Part shown: piece by piece, positions 41,124-51,526 of the stretch | Layout: each line of letters opens with the position of its first letter | Position numbering within the stretch: position 1 is the first letter of the stretch | DNA from: Malikia granosa | GTDB lineage: Bacteria > Pseudomonadota > Gammaproteobacteria > Burkholderiales > Burkholderiaceae_C | Assembly: GCF_002980595.1 (NCBI RefSeq) | Contig: NZ_PVLQ01000012.1 | Coordinates: forward strand, 62,001-126,000 | Direction of reading: 5' to 3' | Length of the DNA stretch: 64,000 nt | Made by a program: the position numbers and the translations under genes | The notes under the pieces: generated by a model | What the model saw: only the letters and a program-made list of their open reading frames with translations | Told to the model about the DNA's origin: nothing | The model's database searches: none

Positions 41124-41984
41124 TCAGCGCGGCGGTCGCCTGAAGAAGGCGTCGAGCAGCGGCGCCAGCTGCGGGAACTCCAGCGCGAAGCGTTCCCGCG
41201 CCACCCAGTAGGCCTCGCAGGCGCAGGCGAAGAACTCGGCCGGTGCCTGCGCGGCATAGGGGTCGAGCCAGGGCGCCGGCTGGCCGAAGCGCTCGGCCAG
41301 CTCGAGCTGCTGGCAGAACTCCGCATAGGCCGCGCTCCAGTCCTGCTGCCAGCGTTGGCGCGCCGCGCCCGGGCCCAGCCCCATGAAGCCTGCCGGCAGC
41401 GGCGGGCAGCCGTTGGCGTCGCTGCCGGCCGGCTTGCCGCGCAGGTCGAGCTTGTGCGCGAACTCGTGGATCACCAGGTTGTGGCCCTCGGTCTGCGCCT
41501 GCCGGTCGCCCTGCACATGGGACCAGGCCAGCATCACCGGGCCGCCGGCCATCGCCTCGCCGATCAGCGGCTCCTGCCAGTGGTGCAGCACGCCGGCTTC
41601 GTCGAGCGCCTCGCGCGGCGCCAGCACCTCGTCGGGGTGCAGCACGATGCCGACGAAATCGTCATACCAGTCGAGCGCGTCCGTTCCCCAGTACAGCAGC
41701 GGCAGGCAGGCCTGGGCCGCGACCGCCAGTGCCATCGCGTCGCTGACCGCCAGGCCCTGGGCACCGTGGAATTCCTTCTCGGCCAGGAAACGCGCGCACA
41801 GCTCGCGCAGCCTGGCCTGCTCGTCGGGGCCCAGCCCGGCCAGCCAGGGCAGGCGACCCAGGGTCTGCTGCCAGAGCGTCGCGGGGATGGTTGCGGGCGG
41901 CACCAGGCCGGGGCGGACCAGCCAGCGCCGGACCCAGCCGGGCAGTCCTTGCAGCAGTCGGGTCCAGCGGCTTGGCGGCTTCAT
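41124..41984 (-). CDS. mtfA: MtfA-like M90-family zinc peptidase
   Basis: 286 residues. The zinc motif HEFAHKLD, preceded by GHNLV, and the downstream Glu in QAPAEFFACACEAYW are the M90/MtfA signatures. LCARFLAEKEFHGAQGLAVSD in the N-terminal half is also typical. MtfA binds the Mlc repressor in enterobacteria; in other bacteria its partners are unknown. It is followed by lpxH on the same strand with a 44-bp gap. Confidence 0.88.
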   Translation of the reverse strand: MKPPSRWTRLLQGLPGWVRRWLVRPGLVPPATIPATLWQQTLGRLPWLAGLGPDEQARLRELCARFLAEKEFHGAQGLAVSDAMALAVAAQACLPLLYWGTDALDWYDDFVGIVLHPDEVLAPREALDEAGVLHHWQEPLIGEAMAGGPVMLAWSHVQGDRQAQTEGHNLVIHEFAHKLDLRGKPAGSDANGCPPLPAGFMGLGPGAARQRWQQDWSAAYAEFCQQLELAERFGQPAPWLDPYAAQAPAEFFACACEAYWVARERFALEFPQLAPLLDAFFRRPPR

Positions 41985-42028
41985 GGCTCGGTCGGTGTCA
42001 GGGCATCAGGCCAGGTCCGGACCTGGAC

Positions 42029-42847
42029 TCAGTCCGCCAGCCCGATCCGTTGCCAGCGGCCCGAGGCGTCGAGCCGCAGTGCCTCGGCGCGCGCCGGGCG
42101 TGCCTCGGCCTCCCAGTCGCTCAGCACCAGGCGTTGCCGCCCGTCGCCCAGCTCGTGCCGTCCCGGGCGGTGGGTGTGGCCATGCACCAGCGTGGCGGCG
42201 TCGCTGGCTTGCAGCCAGGCGGTTGCCGTCGCGGCATCGACATCGGCCCAGTCCTGGGCCGGGTCCTGCTTGCGCGCTTCGCTGGCCGCGCGCAGGCCGC
42301 GCGCGAGCGAAGCGCGTTCGGCCAGCGGTCGCTGCAGGAAGGCGGCCTGCCAGCCGGGGCTGCGCACCTGGGCGCGGAATTCGAGGTAGTCGCCATCGCC
42401 CAGGCACCAGGCGTCGCCGTGGCTCAGCAGGACCCGCTGCTCGCCCCAGCGCAGCAGGGTCGGGTCGTCGAGCAGGGTGGCGCCGCTGGCGGCGGCAAAG
42501 CGCACCCCGAGCAGGAAGTCGCGGTTGCCGTGCATGACGTAGAGCGCTTGCCGGGCCGAAAATGCGCGCAGATCGGTGCAGATGCCGGCCAGGAAGTCGT
42601 ATTCGGGCTCGGCTGTCCGTTCGGCAGGACTGGCGTCGAGCAGGTCGTCGCCGATCCAGACCTCGAACAGGTCGCCGAGGATGAAGAGCGCGTCCGCCTG
42701 GCAGTCCTGCAGGTAGCGCCTGAAGGCCTGCGCGGTGGCGGGATCGCCGGCCTGCAGGTGCAGGTCGGAGATGAAGTCGATCGTGCGCCAAGGCGCCGGG
42801 GCGTTCAGTTCGCCCCAGCGCGTCGGCGCCTCGGGATCAGAGCGCAA
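42029..42847 (-). CDS. lpxH: UDP-2,3-diacylglucosamine diphosphatase
   Basis: 272 residues, a calcineurin-like metallophosphoesterase. The metal motifs are [38 protein letters not shown] and HGHTHRPG. It makes lipid X in lipid A synthesis at the inner membrane. Its start overlaps the ppiB stop by 11 bp, giving a ppiA-ppiB-lpxH operon. The N-terminus is about 20 residues longer than enterobacterial LpxH. Confidence 0.93.
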   Translation of the reverse strand: MRSDPEAPTRWGELNAPAPWRTIDFISDLHLQAGDPATAQAFRRYLQDCQADALFILGDLFEVWIGDDLLDASPAERTAEPEYDFLAGICTDLRAFSARQALYVMHGNRDFLLGVRFAAASGATLLDDPTLLRWGEQRVLLSHGDAWCLGDGDYLEFRAQVRSPGWQAAFLQRPLAERASLARGLRAASEARKQDPAQDWADVDAATATAWLQASDAATLVHGHTHRPGRHELGDGRQRLVLSDWEAEARPARAEALRLDASGRWQRIGLAD

Positions 42848-43349
42848 CGGCCTTTTCGATCACGACATCGGCCACCGGCACATCGCTGTGATAGCCCTTG
42901 TTGCCGGTCTTGACGCCGCGGATCTTGTCGACGATCTCGGTGCCGCCGACGACCTTGCCGAACACGGCATAGCCCCAGCCGCTCGGGGTCTCGCTCTTGA
43001 AGTTCAGGAACTCGTTGTCGGCGACGTTGATGAAGAACTGGGCCGTCGCCGAGTGCGGGGCGTTGGTGCGCGCCATCGCGACCGTGTACTTGTCGTTCTT
43101 GAGCTGGTTGTTGGCTTCGTTCTTGATCTCGGCGCCGGTCGGCTTTTGCTTCATGCCGGGCTCGAAGCCGCCGCCCTGGATCATGAAGCCGTTGATCACG
43201 CGGTGGAAGATGGTGTTGTCGTAGTGGCCGCTCTTGACGTACTCGAGGAAGTTGGCGGCCGAGATCGGCGCCTTCTCGTCGTCGAGTTCGAGCGTGATGA
43301 CGCCGTGGTCCTTGATGTGCAGTTCGACTTGGGGCTTGGCCATGTTCAT
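42837..43349 (-). CDS. ppiB: Cytoplasmic cyclophilin-type peptidyl-prolyl isomerase
   Basis: 170 residues. Cyclophilin core: [21 protein letters not shown] (catalytic Arg in FHRV), [17 protein letters not shown], and [11 protein letters not shown]. No signal peptide, so cytoplasmic, in contrast to the paralogue upstream. The ATG at 43349 overlaps the upstream ppiA stop (ATGA). Confidence 0.94.
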   Translation of the reverse strand: MNMAKPQVELHIKDHGVITLELDDEKAPISAANFLEYVKSGHYDNTIFHRVINGFMIQGGGFEPGMKQKPTGAEIKNEANNQLKNDKYTVAMARTNAPHSATAQFFINVADNEFLNFKSETPSGWGYAVFGKVVGGTEIVDKIRGVKTGNKGYHSDVPVADVVIEKAVAL

Positions 43350-43945
43350 TTCTCCAATGTGGCTTTGAGGATGGTGACGGGGGTGGTCGGGACGTCCTGG
43401 AACATGCCGCGGTTGCCGGTGCGGACCTGGCGGATCTTGTCCACCACGTCGGCGCCGGCAACGACCTTGCCGAACACCGCATAACCCCAGCCGTTCAGCG
43501 TCGGCTGGGTGTGGTTGAGGAAGCGGTTGTCGGCGATGTTGATGAAGAACTGGGCCGAGGCCGAGTGCGGGTCGTTGGTGCGTGCCATCGCGACCGTCAG
43601 CGGCAGGTTCTTCAGGCCGTTGTCGGCCTCGTTCTGGATCGTCGCGCGGGTCGGCTTTTGCTGCATCTCGGCCGTGAAGCCGCCGCCCTGGATCATGAAG
43701 CCGTCGATCACACGGTGGAACACCGTGCCGTCGTAATGCTTGTCCTTGACGTACTGGACGAAGTTGGCGACCGTCCTGGGCGCCTTCTGCGCGTCGAGCT
43801 CGAGCACGATATTGCCCAGGCTGGTCTCGAGCTTGACGCGCGGTGCGGCGGCCGGCGCTGCCGCATTCTGGGCCGAGGCGGGCAGGGCGGCGGCCAGTGC
43901 CAGCGCGGCGCCGGCGACCCAGCGGGTCAGGGTTCTTCTGTGCAT
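43346..43945 (-). CDS. ppiA: Periplasmic cyclophilin-type peptidyl-prolyl isomerase
   Basis: 199 residues. Signal peptide [19 protein letters not shown] (cleaved near 25), then the same cyclophilin core as ppiB ([38 protein letters not shown]). The high similarity and adjacent coupled position indicate duplication, one copy retargeted to the periplasm where it would help fold exported proteins. Confidence 0.94.
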   Translation of the reverse strand: MHRRTLTRWVAGAALALAAALPASAQNAAAPAAAPRVKLETSLGNIVLELDAQKAPRTVANFVQYVKDKHYDGTVFHRVIDGFMIQGGGFTAEMQQKPTRATIQNEADNGLKNLPLTVAMARTNDPHSASAQFFINIADNRFLNHTQPTLNGWGYAVFGKVVAGADVVDKIRQVRTGNRGMFQDVPTTPVTILKATLEK

Positions 43946-43980
43946 GGCGGGTTCTCGATCAATCGGTGGATGGGGTCAGA

Positions 43981-44535
43981 TCAGGGCGTTGCCTGCGTCG
44001 CCGGCAGCTGCTGGATGATCTGCAGCCGGGGCGGCAGCGCGGGATTGGCCGGGTCGAGCTCGAGCGCGCGCGCCCAGGCCCGGCCCGCGAGGCGGGCGTA
44101 GACATCGCCGAGGTTCTGCTGCGCGGTCGCGTAGCCGGGGTTCAGGCGCAGCGCGGTCTCGAGCGCGGCGCGGGCCGCGTCGAGCCGGCCGGCGGCGGCC
44201 TCGAGCACCGCGAGGTTGTTGTAGGGCTCGGGCAGCTCGGGAAATTCCTGCGTCAGCGCGCTGAAGGTCGCGCGCGCGGCCTCGGGCTGGCCGCCCTGGC
44301 TCTGCGCCACGCCCTTGAGGAAGCGCAGCTGCGCGTCGTTCGGCCGCGTGGCCAGGCCGGCCTCGGCCTTCTGTTGCGCTTCGCCAGCCAGCCCGGCGCG
44401 CAGCAGCCGCGCGACCTCCTCGTGCGCCGGCGACTGGGCCTGCGCGGCGCCCGCGGCCAGCCAGCAACCCAGGCCGAGCAGGGCCTGCAGGGCGATGGAC
44501 CGGAGGGGAGCGAAACCTGGGTGGAAGCTTGGCAT
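43981..44535 (-). CDS. Tetratricopeptide-repeat periplasmic protein
   Basis: 184 residues from the ATG at 44535. A signal peptide ([22 protein letters not shown]) is followed by TPR units: [72 protein letters not shown]; and [26 protein letters not shown]. Probably a protein-interaction scaffold. It precedes ppiA on the same strand with a 35-bp gap, so it may be the first gene of that operon. Confidence 0.85.
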   Translation of the reverse strand: MPSFHPGFAPLRSIALQALLGLGCWLAAGAAQAQSPAHEEVARLLRAGLAGEAQQKAEAGLATRPNDAQLRFLKGVAQSQGGQPEAARATFSALTQEFPELPEPYNNLAVLEAAAGRLDAARAALETALRLNPGYATAQQNLGDVYARLAGRAWARALELDPANPALPPRLQIIQQLPATQATP

Positions 44536-44689
44536 GGTGGCGTTGCGGCAAGGGGTGGGGCCGGCGGCGCGCCAAAACGGGCACAATACGCGACCTTGCG
44601 CAGCGTGGGATTGTCCAACACGATCCCGTCAGCCTGCGCCGATATACTGCAAAAGATTGTATCTGAGGGGTCCCGCCCCCAAGCTCCCC

Positions 44690-46069
44690 ATGACCTTGCG
44701 CATTTATAACTCGCTGACGCGCCGCGTCGACGACTTCTCCCCGCTCGAGCCCGGCCATGTGCGCCTCTACGTCTGTGGCATGACGGTCTACGACCTGTGC
44801 CACCTGGGCCATGCCCGCTCCATGGTCGCCTTCGACGTCGTGCAGCGCTGGCTCAAGGCCAGCGGCTACCGCGTCACCTATGTGCGCAACGTCACCGACA
44901 TCGACGACAAGATCATCGCCCGTGCCTTGAAGAATGGCGAAACCATCCGCAGCCTGACCGACCGCATGGTCGATGCGCTGCACCAGGATGCCGACGCGCT
45001 CAAGATCGAGCGCCCGACCTTCGAGCCGCGCGCGACCGAATATGTGCCGCAGATGCTGGACCTGATCGGCAAGCTCGAGCGCAAGGGCCTGGCCTACCGC
45101 AGCGCCAACGGCGACGTCAACTACGCGGTGCGCCAGTTCGAGGGCTACGGCAAGCTGTCGGGCAAGAGCCTGGACGACCTGCGCGCGGGCGAGCGCGTGG
45201 CGGTCGATGACGGCAAGCAGGACCCGCTCGATTTCGTGCTCTGGAAGGCCGCCAAGGCCGAGGAGCCGGCCGAGGCCAAGTGGGACGGCGCCTACGGCCT
45301 GGGCCGCCCGGGCTGGCATATCGAATGCTCGGCCATGAGCTGCGAGATGCTGGGCGAGAGCTTCGACATCCATGGCGGCGGCGCCGACCTGCAGTTCCCG
45401 CACCACGAGAACGAGATCGCGCAGAGCGAAGGCGCGACCGGCCAGCCGCTGGCCGCCTTCTGGATGCACAACGGCTTCGTGCGCGTCGACAACGAGAAGA
45501 TGTCCAAGAGCCTGGGCAACTTCTTCACCATCCGCGAGGTGCTGCAGAAGTACGATGCCGAGACGGTGCGCTTCTTCATCCTGCGCGCGCATTACCGCAG
45601 CCCGCTCAACTACAGCGACGCCCATCTCGACGACGCGCGCAATGCCTTGAAGCGCCTCTACACCGCGCTGGCCTCGGTGCCGGCGGCGCCTGCTCGGGTC
45701 GACTGGAGCGACGACTACGCCGCCCGCTTCCAGGCCGCGATGGACGAGGACTTCGGCACGCCCGAGGCGGTCGCGGTGCTGTTCGAGCTCGCCAGCGAGG
45801 TCAACCGCAGCCGCTCGCCCGAGCGCGCCGGCCTGCTCAAGGCGCTGGGCGCCATCCTGGGCCTGCTGCAGGAAGACCCGACCGCCTTCCTGCAGGGCGG
45901 AGCCGCAGCCGGCCTCGACGAAGCCGCGATCCAGCAGCAGATCGAGGCCCGTGCCGCGGCCAAGGCCGCCAAGGACTGGCCCGAGGCCGACCGCATCCGC
46001 AAGGCCCTGCTCGAGCAGGGCGTGGTGCTCAAGGACGGTCCGGCCGGCACCAGCTGGGAACGGGCCTGA
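44690..46069 (+). CDS. cysS: Cysteinyl-tRNA synthetase
   Basis: 459 residues. Class I motifs: CHLGHARS for HIGH and KMSKSLGN for KMSKS. Zinc ligands include the Cys of YVCGMTVYD, the ECSAMSC pair and the HHENE region ([11 protein letters not shown]). The start ATG at 44690 gives the family N-terminus [12 protein letters not shown]; in-frame sequence further upstream does not match. Divergent from the TPR gene. Confidence 0.96.
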   Translation: MTLRIYNSLTRRVDDFSPLEPGHVRLYVCGMTVYDLCHLGHARSMVAFDVVQRWLKASGYRVTYVRNVTDIDDKIIARALKNGETIRSLTDRMVDALHQDADALKIERPTFEPRATEYVPQMLDLIGKLERKGLAYRSANGDVNYAVRQFEGYGKLSGKSLDDLRAGERVAVDDGKQDPLDFVLWKAAKAEEPAEAKWDGAYGLGRPGWHIECSAMSCEMLGESFDIHGGGADLQFPHHENEIAQSEGATGQPLAAFWMHNGFVRVDNEKMSKSLGNFFTIREVLQKYDAETVRFFILRAHYRSPLNYSDAHLDDARNALKRLYTALASVPAAPARVDWSDDYAARFQAAMDEDFGTPEAVAVLFELASEVNRSRSPERAGLLKALGAILGLLQEDPTAFLQGGAAAGLDEAAIQQQIEARAAAKAAKDWPEADRIRKALLEQGVVLKDGPAGTSWERA

Positions 46070-46070
46070 A

Positions 46071-46757
46071 ATGGGCCAGACTCCGATCTTGTCGGCCACC
46101 TTGCCGGTGGCCGAAGCGGTTGCTGGCGCATTGCCACCGCTGCGCCCCGCCTACTGGGCCGAGGCCTGTCGCCACCTGATGAAGCGCGACCGCGTGATGA
46201 AGAAGCTCATCCCGCAGTTTCCGGACGCGACGCTGCAGTCGAGCGCCGATCCCTTCACGACGCTGGCGCGCAGCGTGATCGGCCAGCAGATCTCGGTCAA
46301 GTCGGCGCAGGCGGCCTGGCACCGCTTCGTCAAGCTGATGCCGGCGGTCAGCCCGGCCGCCTTGCTGGCGCTGCAACCCGAGGCCATGCGCGGCGCGGGC
46401 CTGAGCGCGCGCAAGATCGACTACCTGGTCGACCTGGCGCGCCATTTCGATTCGGGCGAGCTGCATGTCGATGCCTGGCACGACATGGACGACGAATCCA
46501 TCATCCAGGAACTGGTCGCGATCCGTGGCATCGGCCGCTGGACGGCCGAGATGTTCCTGATCTTCTACCTGCTGCGCCCCAACGTGCTGCCGCTCGATGA
46601 CGCGGGCTTGATCCGCGGCATCAGTCTCGGCTATTTCTCGGGCGAACCGGTCAGCCGCAGCGAGGCACGCGAGGTTGCCGCGGCCTGGTCGCCCTACTGC
46701 AGCGTCGCGACTTGGTATATTTGGCGCTCGCTCGACCCCGTCCCAGCGGCGAGCTGA
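46071..46757 (+). CDS. AlkA-like DNA-3-methyladenine glycosylase
   Basis: 228 residues. Helix-hairpin-helix LVAIRGIGRWTAEMFLIF (about 159-176) with the following catalytic Asp in LPLDDAGL; SVIGQQISVKSAQA is the conserved first helix pair. It excises alkylated bases. The start codon lies 1 bp after the cysS stop. The gene is followed by accA after 39 bp. Confidence 0.9.
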   Translation: MGQTPILSATLPVAEAVAGALPPLRPAYWAEACRHLMKRDRVMKKLIPQFPDATLQSSADPFTTLARSVIGQQISVKSAQAAWHRFVKLMPAVSPAALLALQPEAMRGAGLSARKIDYLVDLARHFDSGELHVDAWHDMDDESIIQELVAIRGIGRWTAEMFLIFYLLRPNVLPLDDAGLIRGISLGYFSGEPVSRSEAREVAAAWSPYCSVATWYIWRSLDPVPAAS

Positions 46758-46796
46758 AGCGTTCGCGCATCACAGAACCGACCAAAGGAGTACACC

Positions 46797-47786
46797 TTGG
46801 CGAAAAAGAACTTCCTCGACTTCGAGCAACCGATTGCCGAACTCGAAAACAAAATCGAAGAACTGCGCTATGTCCAGAGCGAGTCCGCGGTCGACATCTC
46901 GGAAGAGATCGAACAGCTTGGCAAGAAAAGCCTGCAGCTGACCAAGGACATCTACAGCCAGCTGACGCCCTGGCAGATCACCAAGATCGCGCGCCACAGC
47001 GACCGGCCCTACACGCTGGACTATGTGAACGGCATCTTCACCCATTTCGTCGAGCTGCATGGCGACCGCCATTTCGCCGACGACCTGGCGATCGTCGGCG
47101 GCTTGGCGCGCTTCAACGGCCAGCCCTGCATGGTGATCGGTCACCAGAAGGGCCGCGACACCAAGGAGCGCGCCGCACGCAACTTCGGCATGACCAAGCC
47201 CGAGGGCTACCGCAAGGCGCTGCGCCTGATGAAGCTGGCCGAGAAGTTCAAGCTGCCGGTCTTCACCTTCGTCGACACGCCGGGTGCCTATCCGGGCATC
47301 GACGCCGAGGAGCGCGGCCAGTCGGAGGCGATCGGCCGCAACATCTTCGAGATGGCGCAGCTGGAAGTCCCGATCATCTCGACCATCATCGGCGAGGGCG
47401 GATCCGGTGGCGCGCTGGCGATCTCGGTCGCCGACCAGGTGCTGATGCTGCAGTATTCGGTCTATTCGGTCATCAGCCCGGAAGGCTGTGCCTCCATCTT
47501 GTGGAAGACCAGCGAGCGCGCCAGCGACGCGGCCGAGGCGCTCGGCATCACCGCGCACCGCCTGAAGGCGCTGGGCCTGGTCGACAAGATCGTCAACGAG
47601 CCGGTCGGCGGCGCCCACCGCGACCCGCAGGCCATGGCCACCAGCCTCAAGCGCGCACTGGCCGAGGCCTGGCGCCAGCTGGCCGACCTCAAGACCGACG
47701 AGCTGATCGAGCGCCGCTACGCGCGCCTCAACAGCTACGGCCGCTTCACCGACACCAAGGCCGATGCCAAGGGCCGACGCGGCTGA
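46797..47786 (+). CDS. accA: Acetyl-CoA carboxylase carboxyltransferase alpha subunit
   Basis: 329 residues starting at TTG (46797) with a near-perfect ribosome site AAAGGAG (46784-46790, 6-nt spacing); no better ATG is present. [20 protein letters not shown] is the usual AccA N-terminus, and [22 protein letters not shown] plus [13 protein letters not shown] form the carboxyltransferase active site. It makes malonyl-CoA with AccD. Its last 23 bp overlap tilS. Confidence 0.95.
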   Translation: MAKKNFLDFEQPIAELENKIEELRYVQSESAVDISEEIEQLGKKSLQLTKDIYSQLTPWQITKIARHSDRPYTLDYVNGIFTHFVELHGDRHFADDLAIVGGLARFNGQPCMVIGHQKGRDTKERAARNFGMTKPEGYRKALRLMKLAEKFKLPVFTFVDTPGAYPGIDAEERGQSEAIGRNIFEMAQLEVPIISTIIGEGGSGGALAISVADQVLMLQYSVYSVISPEGCASILWKTSERASDAAEALGITAHRLKALGLVDKIVNEPVGGAHRDPQAMATSLKRALAEAWRQLADLKTDELIERRYARLNSYGRFTDTKADAKGRRG

Positions 47787-48756
47787 CAATCCCTGCTGGG
47801 GCGCGCTGCGCGCCTGGGCGGCACGCCATCCGCTGCCCGCCGACGCCGCTGCAGTTCCCCATCCCTGGGCCGTCGCCTACAGCGGCGGCGCCGATTCCAG
47901 TGCGCTCCTGCTGGCCGCCCAGGCCTTGTGGCCGGGCCGGGTGCAGGCCATCCATGTCCACCACGGCCTGCAGGCCGCTGGCGACGACTTCGAGCGTCAT
48001 GCGCGCGCCGCCTGCGCCGCGCTGGCCGTTCCGCTGCAAGTGATCCGCGTCGATGCGCGCCATCTGCCCGGCCAGAGCCCCGAGGATGCCGCGCGCCAGG
48101 CCCGCTACCGCGCGCTGGCCGCTGCGGCGCAGCAGGCCGGTGCGGCCTGCGTGCTGCTGGGTCAGCATGCCCAGGACCAGGCCGAGACCCTGCTGCTCGC
48201 GCTGAGCCGTGGCGCCGGCCTGCCCGGACTGGCCGGCATGGCCGAGTCCTTCCAGCGCCACGGCGCGCGCTTCGGCCGCCCGCTGCTGCCGGTCGATGGC
48301 CAGGCCCTGCGCGACTGGCTCGACGGGCAGGGCATTGCCTACGTGGTCGATCCGACCAATGCCGACTTGCGCTACACGCGCAACCGCATTCGCGCCCGGC
48401 TGCTGCCGGCCTTCGCCGAGTCGTTTCCCGCCTATGCCCAGACCCTGGCGCGCAGCGCGCGCCACGCGGCCCAGGCGCAGGCCCTGCTGGAAGAGGTCGC
48501 GGCGCAGGACCTGGCGACCGTTGGCGATCCGCCCGCCATCAAGTCCCTGCAGCGCCTGAGCCGCGCGCGCCAGGCCAATGTCCTGCGCCACTGGCTGCGC
48601 CTGCATTGGCAGGCTAGCCCTAGCGAGGCCCAGCTCGAGCAGGCGCTCGGCCAGGTCGCCGCCTGCACCACGCGCGGCCACCAGATCCGGCTCAAGCTGG
48701 CCGACGGCCAGCTGCTGCGCGAAGGCTCCAGGCTGAGCTACCAGCCCCCGATATAA
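47764..48756 (+). CDS. tilS: tRNA(Ile)-lysidine synthase
   Basis: 330 residues. PP-loop SGGADS (40-45), [28 protein letters not shown] and [15 protein letters not shown] are the TilS motifs. It makes lysidine at position 34 of tRNA-Ile so that AUA is read correctly. The start lies inside the accA 3' end (23-bp overlap, different frame), so translation is probably coupled. Confidence 0.94.
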   Translation: MPRADAADNPCWGALRAWAARHPLPADAAAVPHPWAVAYSGGADSSALLLAAQALWPGRVQAIHVHHGLQAAGDDFERHARAACAALAVPLQVIRVDARHLPGQSPEDAARQARYRALAAAAQQAGAACVLLGQHAQDQAETLLLALSRGAGLPGLAGMAESFQRHGARFGRPLLPVDGQALRDWLDGQGIAYVVDPTNADLRYTRNRIRARLLPAFAESFPAYAQTLARSARHAAQAQALLEEVAAQDLATVGDPPAIKSLQRLSRARQANVLRHWLRLHWQASPSEAQLEQALGQVAACTTRGHQIRLKLADGQLLREGSRLSYQPPI

Positions 48757-48829
48757 TTGAAATGTTTTGCGTCCGGCAGCCGGCGTCGCAAAAGTTTCAC
48801 ATTCCGGCCTTACCTACACCGTTTTCACG

Positions 48830-50113
48830 ATGGCACTGATCGTTCACAAATACGGCGGCACCAGCATGGGCTCGACCGAGCGCATCCGCAACGTCGCCAA
48901 GCGTGTCGCCAAGTGGCACCGCGCCGGCCACCAGATGGTGGTCGTGCCCAGCGCCATGAGCGGAGAAACCAACCGCCTGCTGGGCCTGGCCAAGGAACTC
49001 GCACCGGCCAAGCCGGGCGCTGCCTACGGCCGCGAACTCGACCAGCTCGGCGCCACCGGCGAGCAGGCCTCGTCCGCGCTGCTGGCGATCGCGCTGCAGG
49101 CCGAAGGCCTGGAGGCGATCAGCTTCTCGGGCTGGCAGGTGCCGATCAAGACCGACAGCAGCTACACCAAGGCGCGCATCGAGTCGATCGAGGATGCCCG
49201 CGTCAAGGCCGAGCTCGCTGCCGGCAAGGTCGTGATCATCACCGGCTTCCAGGGCATCGACCCGCTGGGCAACGTGACCACGCTGGGCCGTGGCGGCTCC
49301 GACACCTCGGCCGTGGCCGTGGCGGCCGCGCTCAAGGCCGACGAATGCCTGATCTACACCGACGTCGACGGCGTCTACACCACCGACCCGCGCGTGGTGC
49401 CGCAGGCCCGTCGCATGGAGCGCGTCAGCTTCGAGGAAATGCTCGAGATGGCCAGCATGGGCTCCAAGGTGCTGCAGATCCGCTCGGTGGAATTTGCCGG
49501 CAAATACCGTGTCCCGATGCGCGTGCTCTCGAGCTTCACGCCCTGGGACATCGACCTGAACGAAGAAGCCCGCTCGGGCACCCTGATCACTTTCGAGGAC
49601 AACGAAGATATGGAACAAGCCGTCGTTTCCGGTATTGCCTTCAACCGCGACGAGGCCAAGGTCTCGGTCCTGGGCGTGCCCGACACCCCCGGCATCGCCT
49701 ACCAGATCCTGGGCGCGGTCGCCGATGCCAACATCGAGGTCGACGTCATCATCCAGAACGTGAGCAAGGGCGGTTTGACCGACTTCAGCTTCACCGTCAA
49801 CCGCAACGACCTGGCCAAGACCCTGGACCTGCTGAAGGAAAAGGTCGCTCCGACCCTGGGTGCTGCCGAGGTGGTGGGTGATGCCAAGATCTGCAAGGTC
49901 AGCATCGTCGGCATCGGCATGCGCAGCCATGTCGGCGTCGCCAGTCGCATGTTCCGCTGCCTGAGCGCCGAGAACATCAACATCCAGATGATCTCGACCT
50001 CCGAGATCAAGACCTCGGTCGTGATCGACGAGAAGTACATGGAGCTGGCCGTGCGCGCGCTGCACCGCGAATTCGACCTCGATCAGCCGCAAGATTCTCT
50101 GGCCAAGGCCTGA
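48830..50113 (+). CDS. lysC: Aspartate kinase
   Basis: 427 residues, the length of lysine/threonine-sensitive class aspartokinases. KYGGTSMGSTERI forms the ATP site and GRGGSDTSAVAVA the substrate site, followed by two ACT domains (ISGIAFNRDEAKVSVLGVPDTPGIAYQ; KVSIVGIGMRSHVGVASRMF) for feedback control. It is the first step of lysine, threonine and methionine synthesis. The start at 48830 gives the family N-terminus MALIVHKYGGTS. Confidence 0.95.
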   Translation: MALIVHKYGGTSMGSTERIRNVAKRVAKWHRAGHQMVVVPSAMSGETNRLLGLAKELAPAKPGAAYGRELDQLGATGEQASSALLAIALQAEGLEAISFSGWQVPIKTDSSYTKARIESIEDARVKAELAAGKVVIITGFQGIDPLGNVTTLGRGGSDTSAVAVAAALKADECLIYTDVDGVYTTDPRVVPQARRMERVSFEEMLEMASMGSKVLQIRSVEFAGKYRVPMRVLSSFTPWDIDLNEEARSGTLITFEDNEDMEQAVVSGIAFNRDEAKVSVLGVPDTPGIAYQILGAVADANIEVDVIIQNVSKGGLTDFSFTVNRNDLAKTLDLLKEKVAPTLGAAEVVGDAKICKVSIVGIGMRSHVGVASRMFRCLSAENINIQMISTSEIKTSVVIDEKYMELAVRALHREFDLDQPQDSLAKA

Positions 50114-50147
50114 AAACCGCGTTTTTTGAGGCATAATAAGTGCTTCC

Positions 50148-50240
50148 GGAGCGGTGACCGAGTGGCCGAAGGTGCTCCCCTGCTAAGGGAGTATGGGGTG
50201 TAGAGCCTCATCGAGGGTTCGAATCCCTCCCGCTCCGCCA
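50148..50240 (+). tRNA. tRNA-Ser(GCT)
   Basis: 93 nt including CCA. GGAGCGG pairs with CCGCTCC, the anticodon loop of CTCCC-CTGCTAA-GGGAG gives GCT, and there is a long variable arm and TTCGAAT T loop. The 3' end is the integration site of the element at 50283-54320. Confidence 0.95.
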
Positions 50241-50282
50241 AGATGAAGCCCAAGTGATTGATTCACTTGGGCTTTTTTCTTG
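50227..50282 (+). repeat. Left attachment-site copy (56-bp direct repeat)
   Basis: Begins CTCCCGCTCCGCCA (tRNA 3' end) and runs through the terminator hairpin to TTTTTTCTTG. Identical over 56 bp to 54321-54376. Confidence 0.9.
50246..50278 (+). terminator. Terminator after tRNA-Ser(GCT)
   Basis: AAGCCCAAGTGA pairs perfectly with TCACTTGGGCTT around TTGAT, followed by a T-run. It is part of the duplicated attachment sequence. Confidence 0.9.
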
Positions 50283-50758
50283 TCTTCATTTCAGCCCCAA
50301 CATCTGACCCAACATAAAAAGAACCGCTAAAGGTTGCGGCGATCTTGCGTTTTTCCTGTCCAGCGCCTCTGCCGCGTGCCGTGTCACCAGGGGTAGAGCG
50401 TCAGGTGAATGACCAGATGCTGGTTTGGTAGAAACAGCGGTCTTTGAAAGGCCGGAATGCCCCTGCAGTACGCGGTTGCCTTATACCGGCATGGATCTGC
50501 CTAAAAGTGGCATCGTGGAAATTTTGGAAAAAACTTCGGCAAGGGGTTCTTGTTGAAAATGATATTCAATAAGGCATGCAAGGTCTTGCGCTGGGCTCTG
50601 AGGGGGTGCCGTGTCATCGCGAAGCGCATCCCCATTGGTTGACGCGCGGTGCACCCCCATCTTTCAGAGGGAAGAATGGGGGTGCACCTTACCAGTCTGT
50701 TTCTTTAGAAACAGACATGCGCAAGAAGAAGCGAACAAACCCAGTATTGGTGCCCGCG
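50283..50758. other. Left arm of the element: 476 bp without a gene, two strong hairpins
   Basis: Besides the arm repeat, the region holds two adjacent perfect hairpins. GGTGCACCCCCAT (50648-50660) pairs with 50676-50688 around a 15-nt loop, and GTCTGTTTC-ttta-GAAACAGAC lies at 50695-50716. They lie downstream of the last minus-strand gene and could end or stabilise that transcript, though neither has a good U-tract in that direction. No reading frame with protein character was found. Confidence 0.6.
50296..50316 (+). repeat. Left-arm repeat CCCAACAT-N3-ACCCAACATA
   Basis: Matches 54171-54191 in sequence, spacing and orientation, differing only in part of the 3-bp spacer. It lies 14 bp inside the left att copy. 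Candidate arm-type site for the integrase or excisionase. Confidence 0.55.
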
Positions 50759-51526
50759 TCATCCAATCACCAGTCCTGCGGCTTCGATCTGCCTCGATAC
50801 GGTTTGCCTGCTCAGCTTCTCACCGCTCAGCCGGTGCCACAGTTCAGCGGTCCGGGTCGGGCTTTTGCCGCTCAGGGCATGGACTCGGTACAACTGCGCG
50901 CGACGGCGGCCAATGTCGGCAGGCTTGTACTTTCCGCTGCGGTCCGGGTGCTCGGTCGCGTGCTGGGTCAGCTGGTCGAGCTTGCTGGTGAAGGCTTCTC
51001 CCTCAAGCGCCGCGCGGATCTTGACCATCGATGGTGTGGGGACGGAAGCCAACTGCTGCCGGTGCTCGGTCGCCAGCGCCAGCCCCTTAGATACGAGGTA
51101 AGCCAAGCCGCGCGGGTAGGCGAACAGGAATTGCCGGTAAAGGTTCTGGTGCCACTTCTCGCGGCCCCGTGGGGCCGCCAGGACGCTAGCCCAGCCCCGA
51201 TACAGGGCCTTGTGTTCCGGGTGTCGTTTGTGGAGCCACAACACGTCAGCGGCTAGTGTGATGTAGTCGCCCTGGGGGCCTAGCTGGTGGCCAGGGAACC
51301 GAATGCAGGGCGGGATATTGCGCTTGTCGAGCTCAACATGCAGCGCCCACAGCATGAGCGGATCTGTAGCCGTCTGCAGGCGCGGTAGAAGGTCCATCGT
51401 AGCCCAGGTAGACAAGGCCCCCACACGGTCGCGGAAGCCTTGCCTATCGGCTGCTGTGCGCTTCGCCTCAATCAAGGCCGGGATGGACCTGACATCGGCT
51501 TCGAGCAAGGCTGCCGCACGGCTCAC
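50759..51526 (-). CDS. Unrecognised protein of integrative element, possible C-terminal helix-turn-helix
   Basis: 255 residues, no family recognised. The middle is rich in aromatic and basic residues (RFPGHQLGPQGDYITLAADVLWLHKRHPEHKALY; KWHQNLYRQFLFAYPRGLAYL). The last 35 residues (SPTRTAELWHRLSGEKLSRQTVSRQIEAAG) look like a helix-turn-helix, so DNA binding is plausible. It is the last gene of a four-gene coupled operon and overlaps the preceding gene by 4 bp. It may control replication, excision or host transfer of the element; nothing in the sequence decides this. Confidence 0.7.
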   Translation of the reverse strand: MSRAAALLEADVRSIPALIEAKRTAADRQGFRDRVGALSTWATMDLLPRLQTATDPLMLWALHVELDKRNIPPCIRFPGHQLGPQGDYITLAADVLWLHKRHPEHKALYRGWASVLAAPRGREKWHQNLYRQFLFAYPRGLAYLVSKGLALATEHRQQLASVPTPSMVKIRAALEGEAFTSKLDQLTQHATEHPDRSGKYKPADIGRRRAQLYRVHALSGKSPTRTAELWHRLSGEKLSRQTVSRQIEAAGLVIG

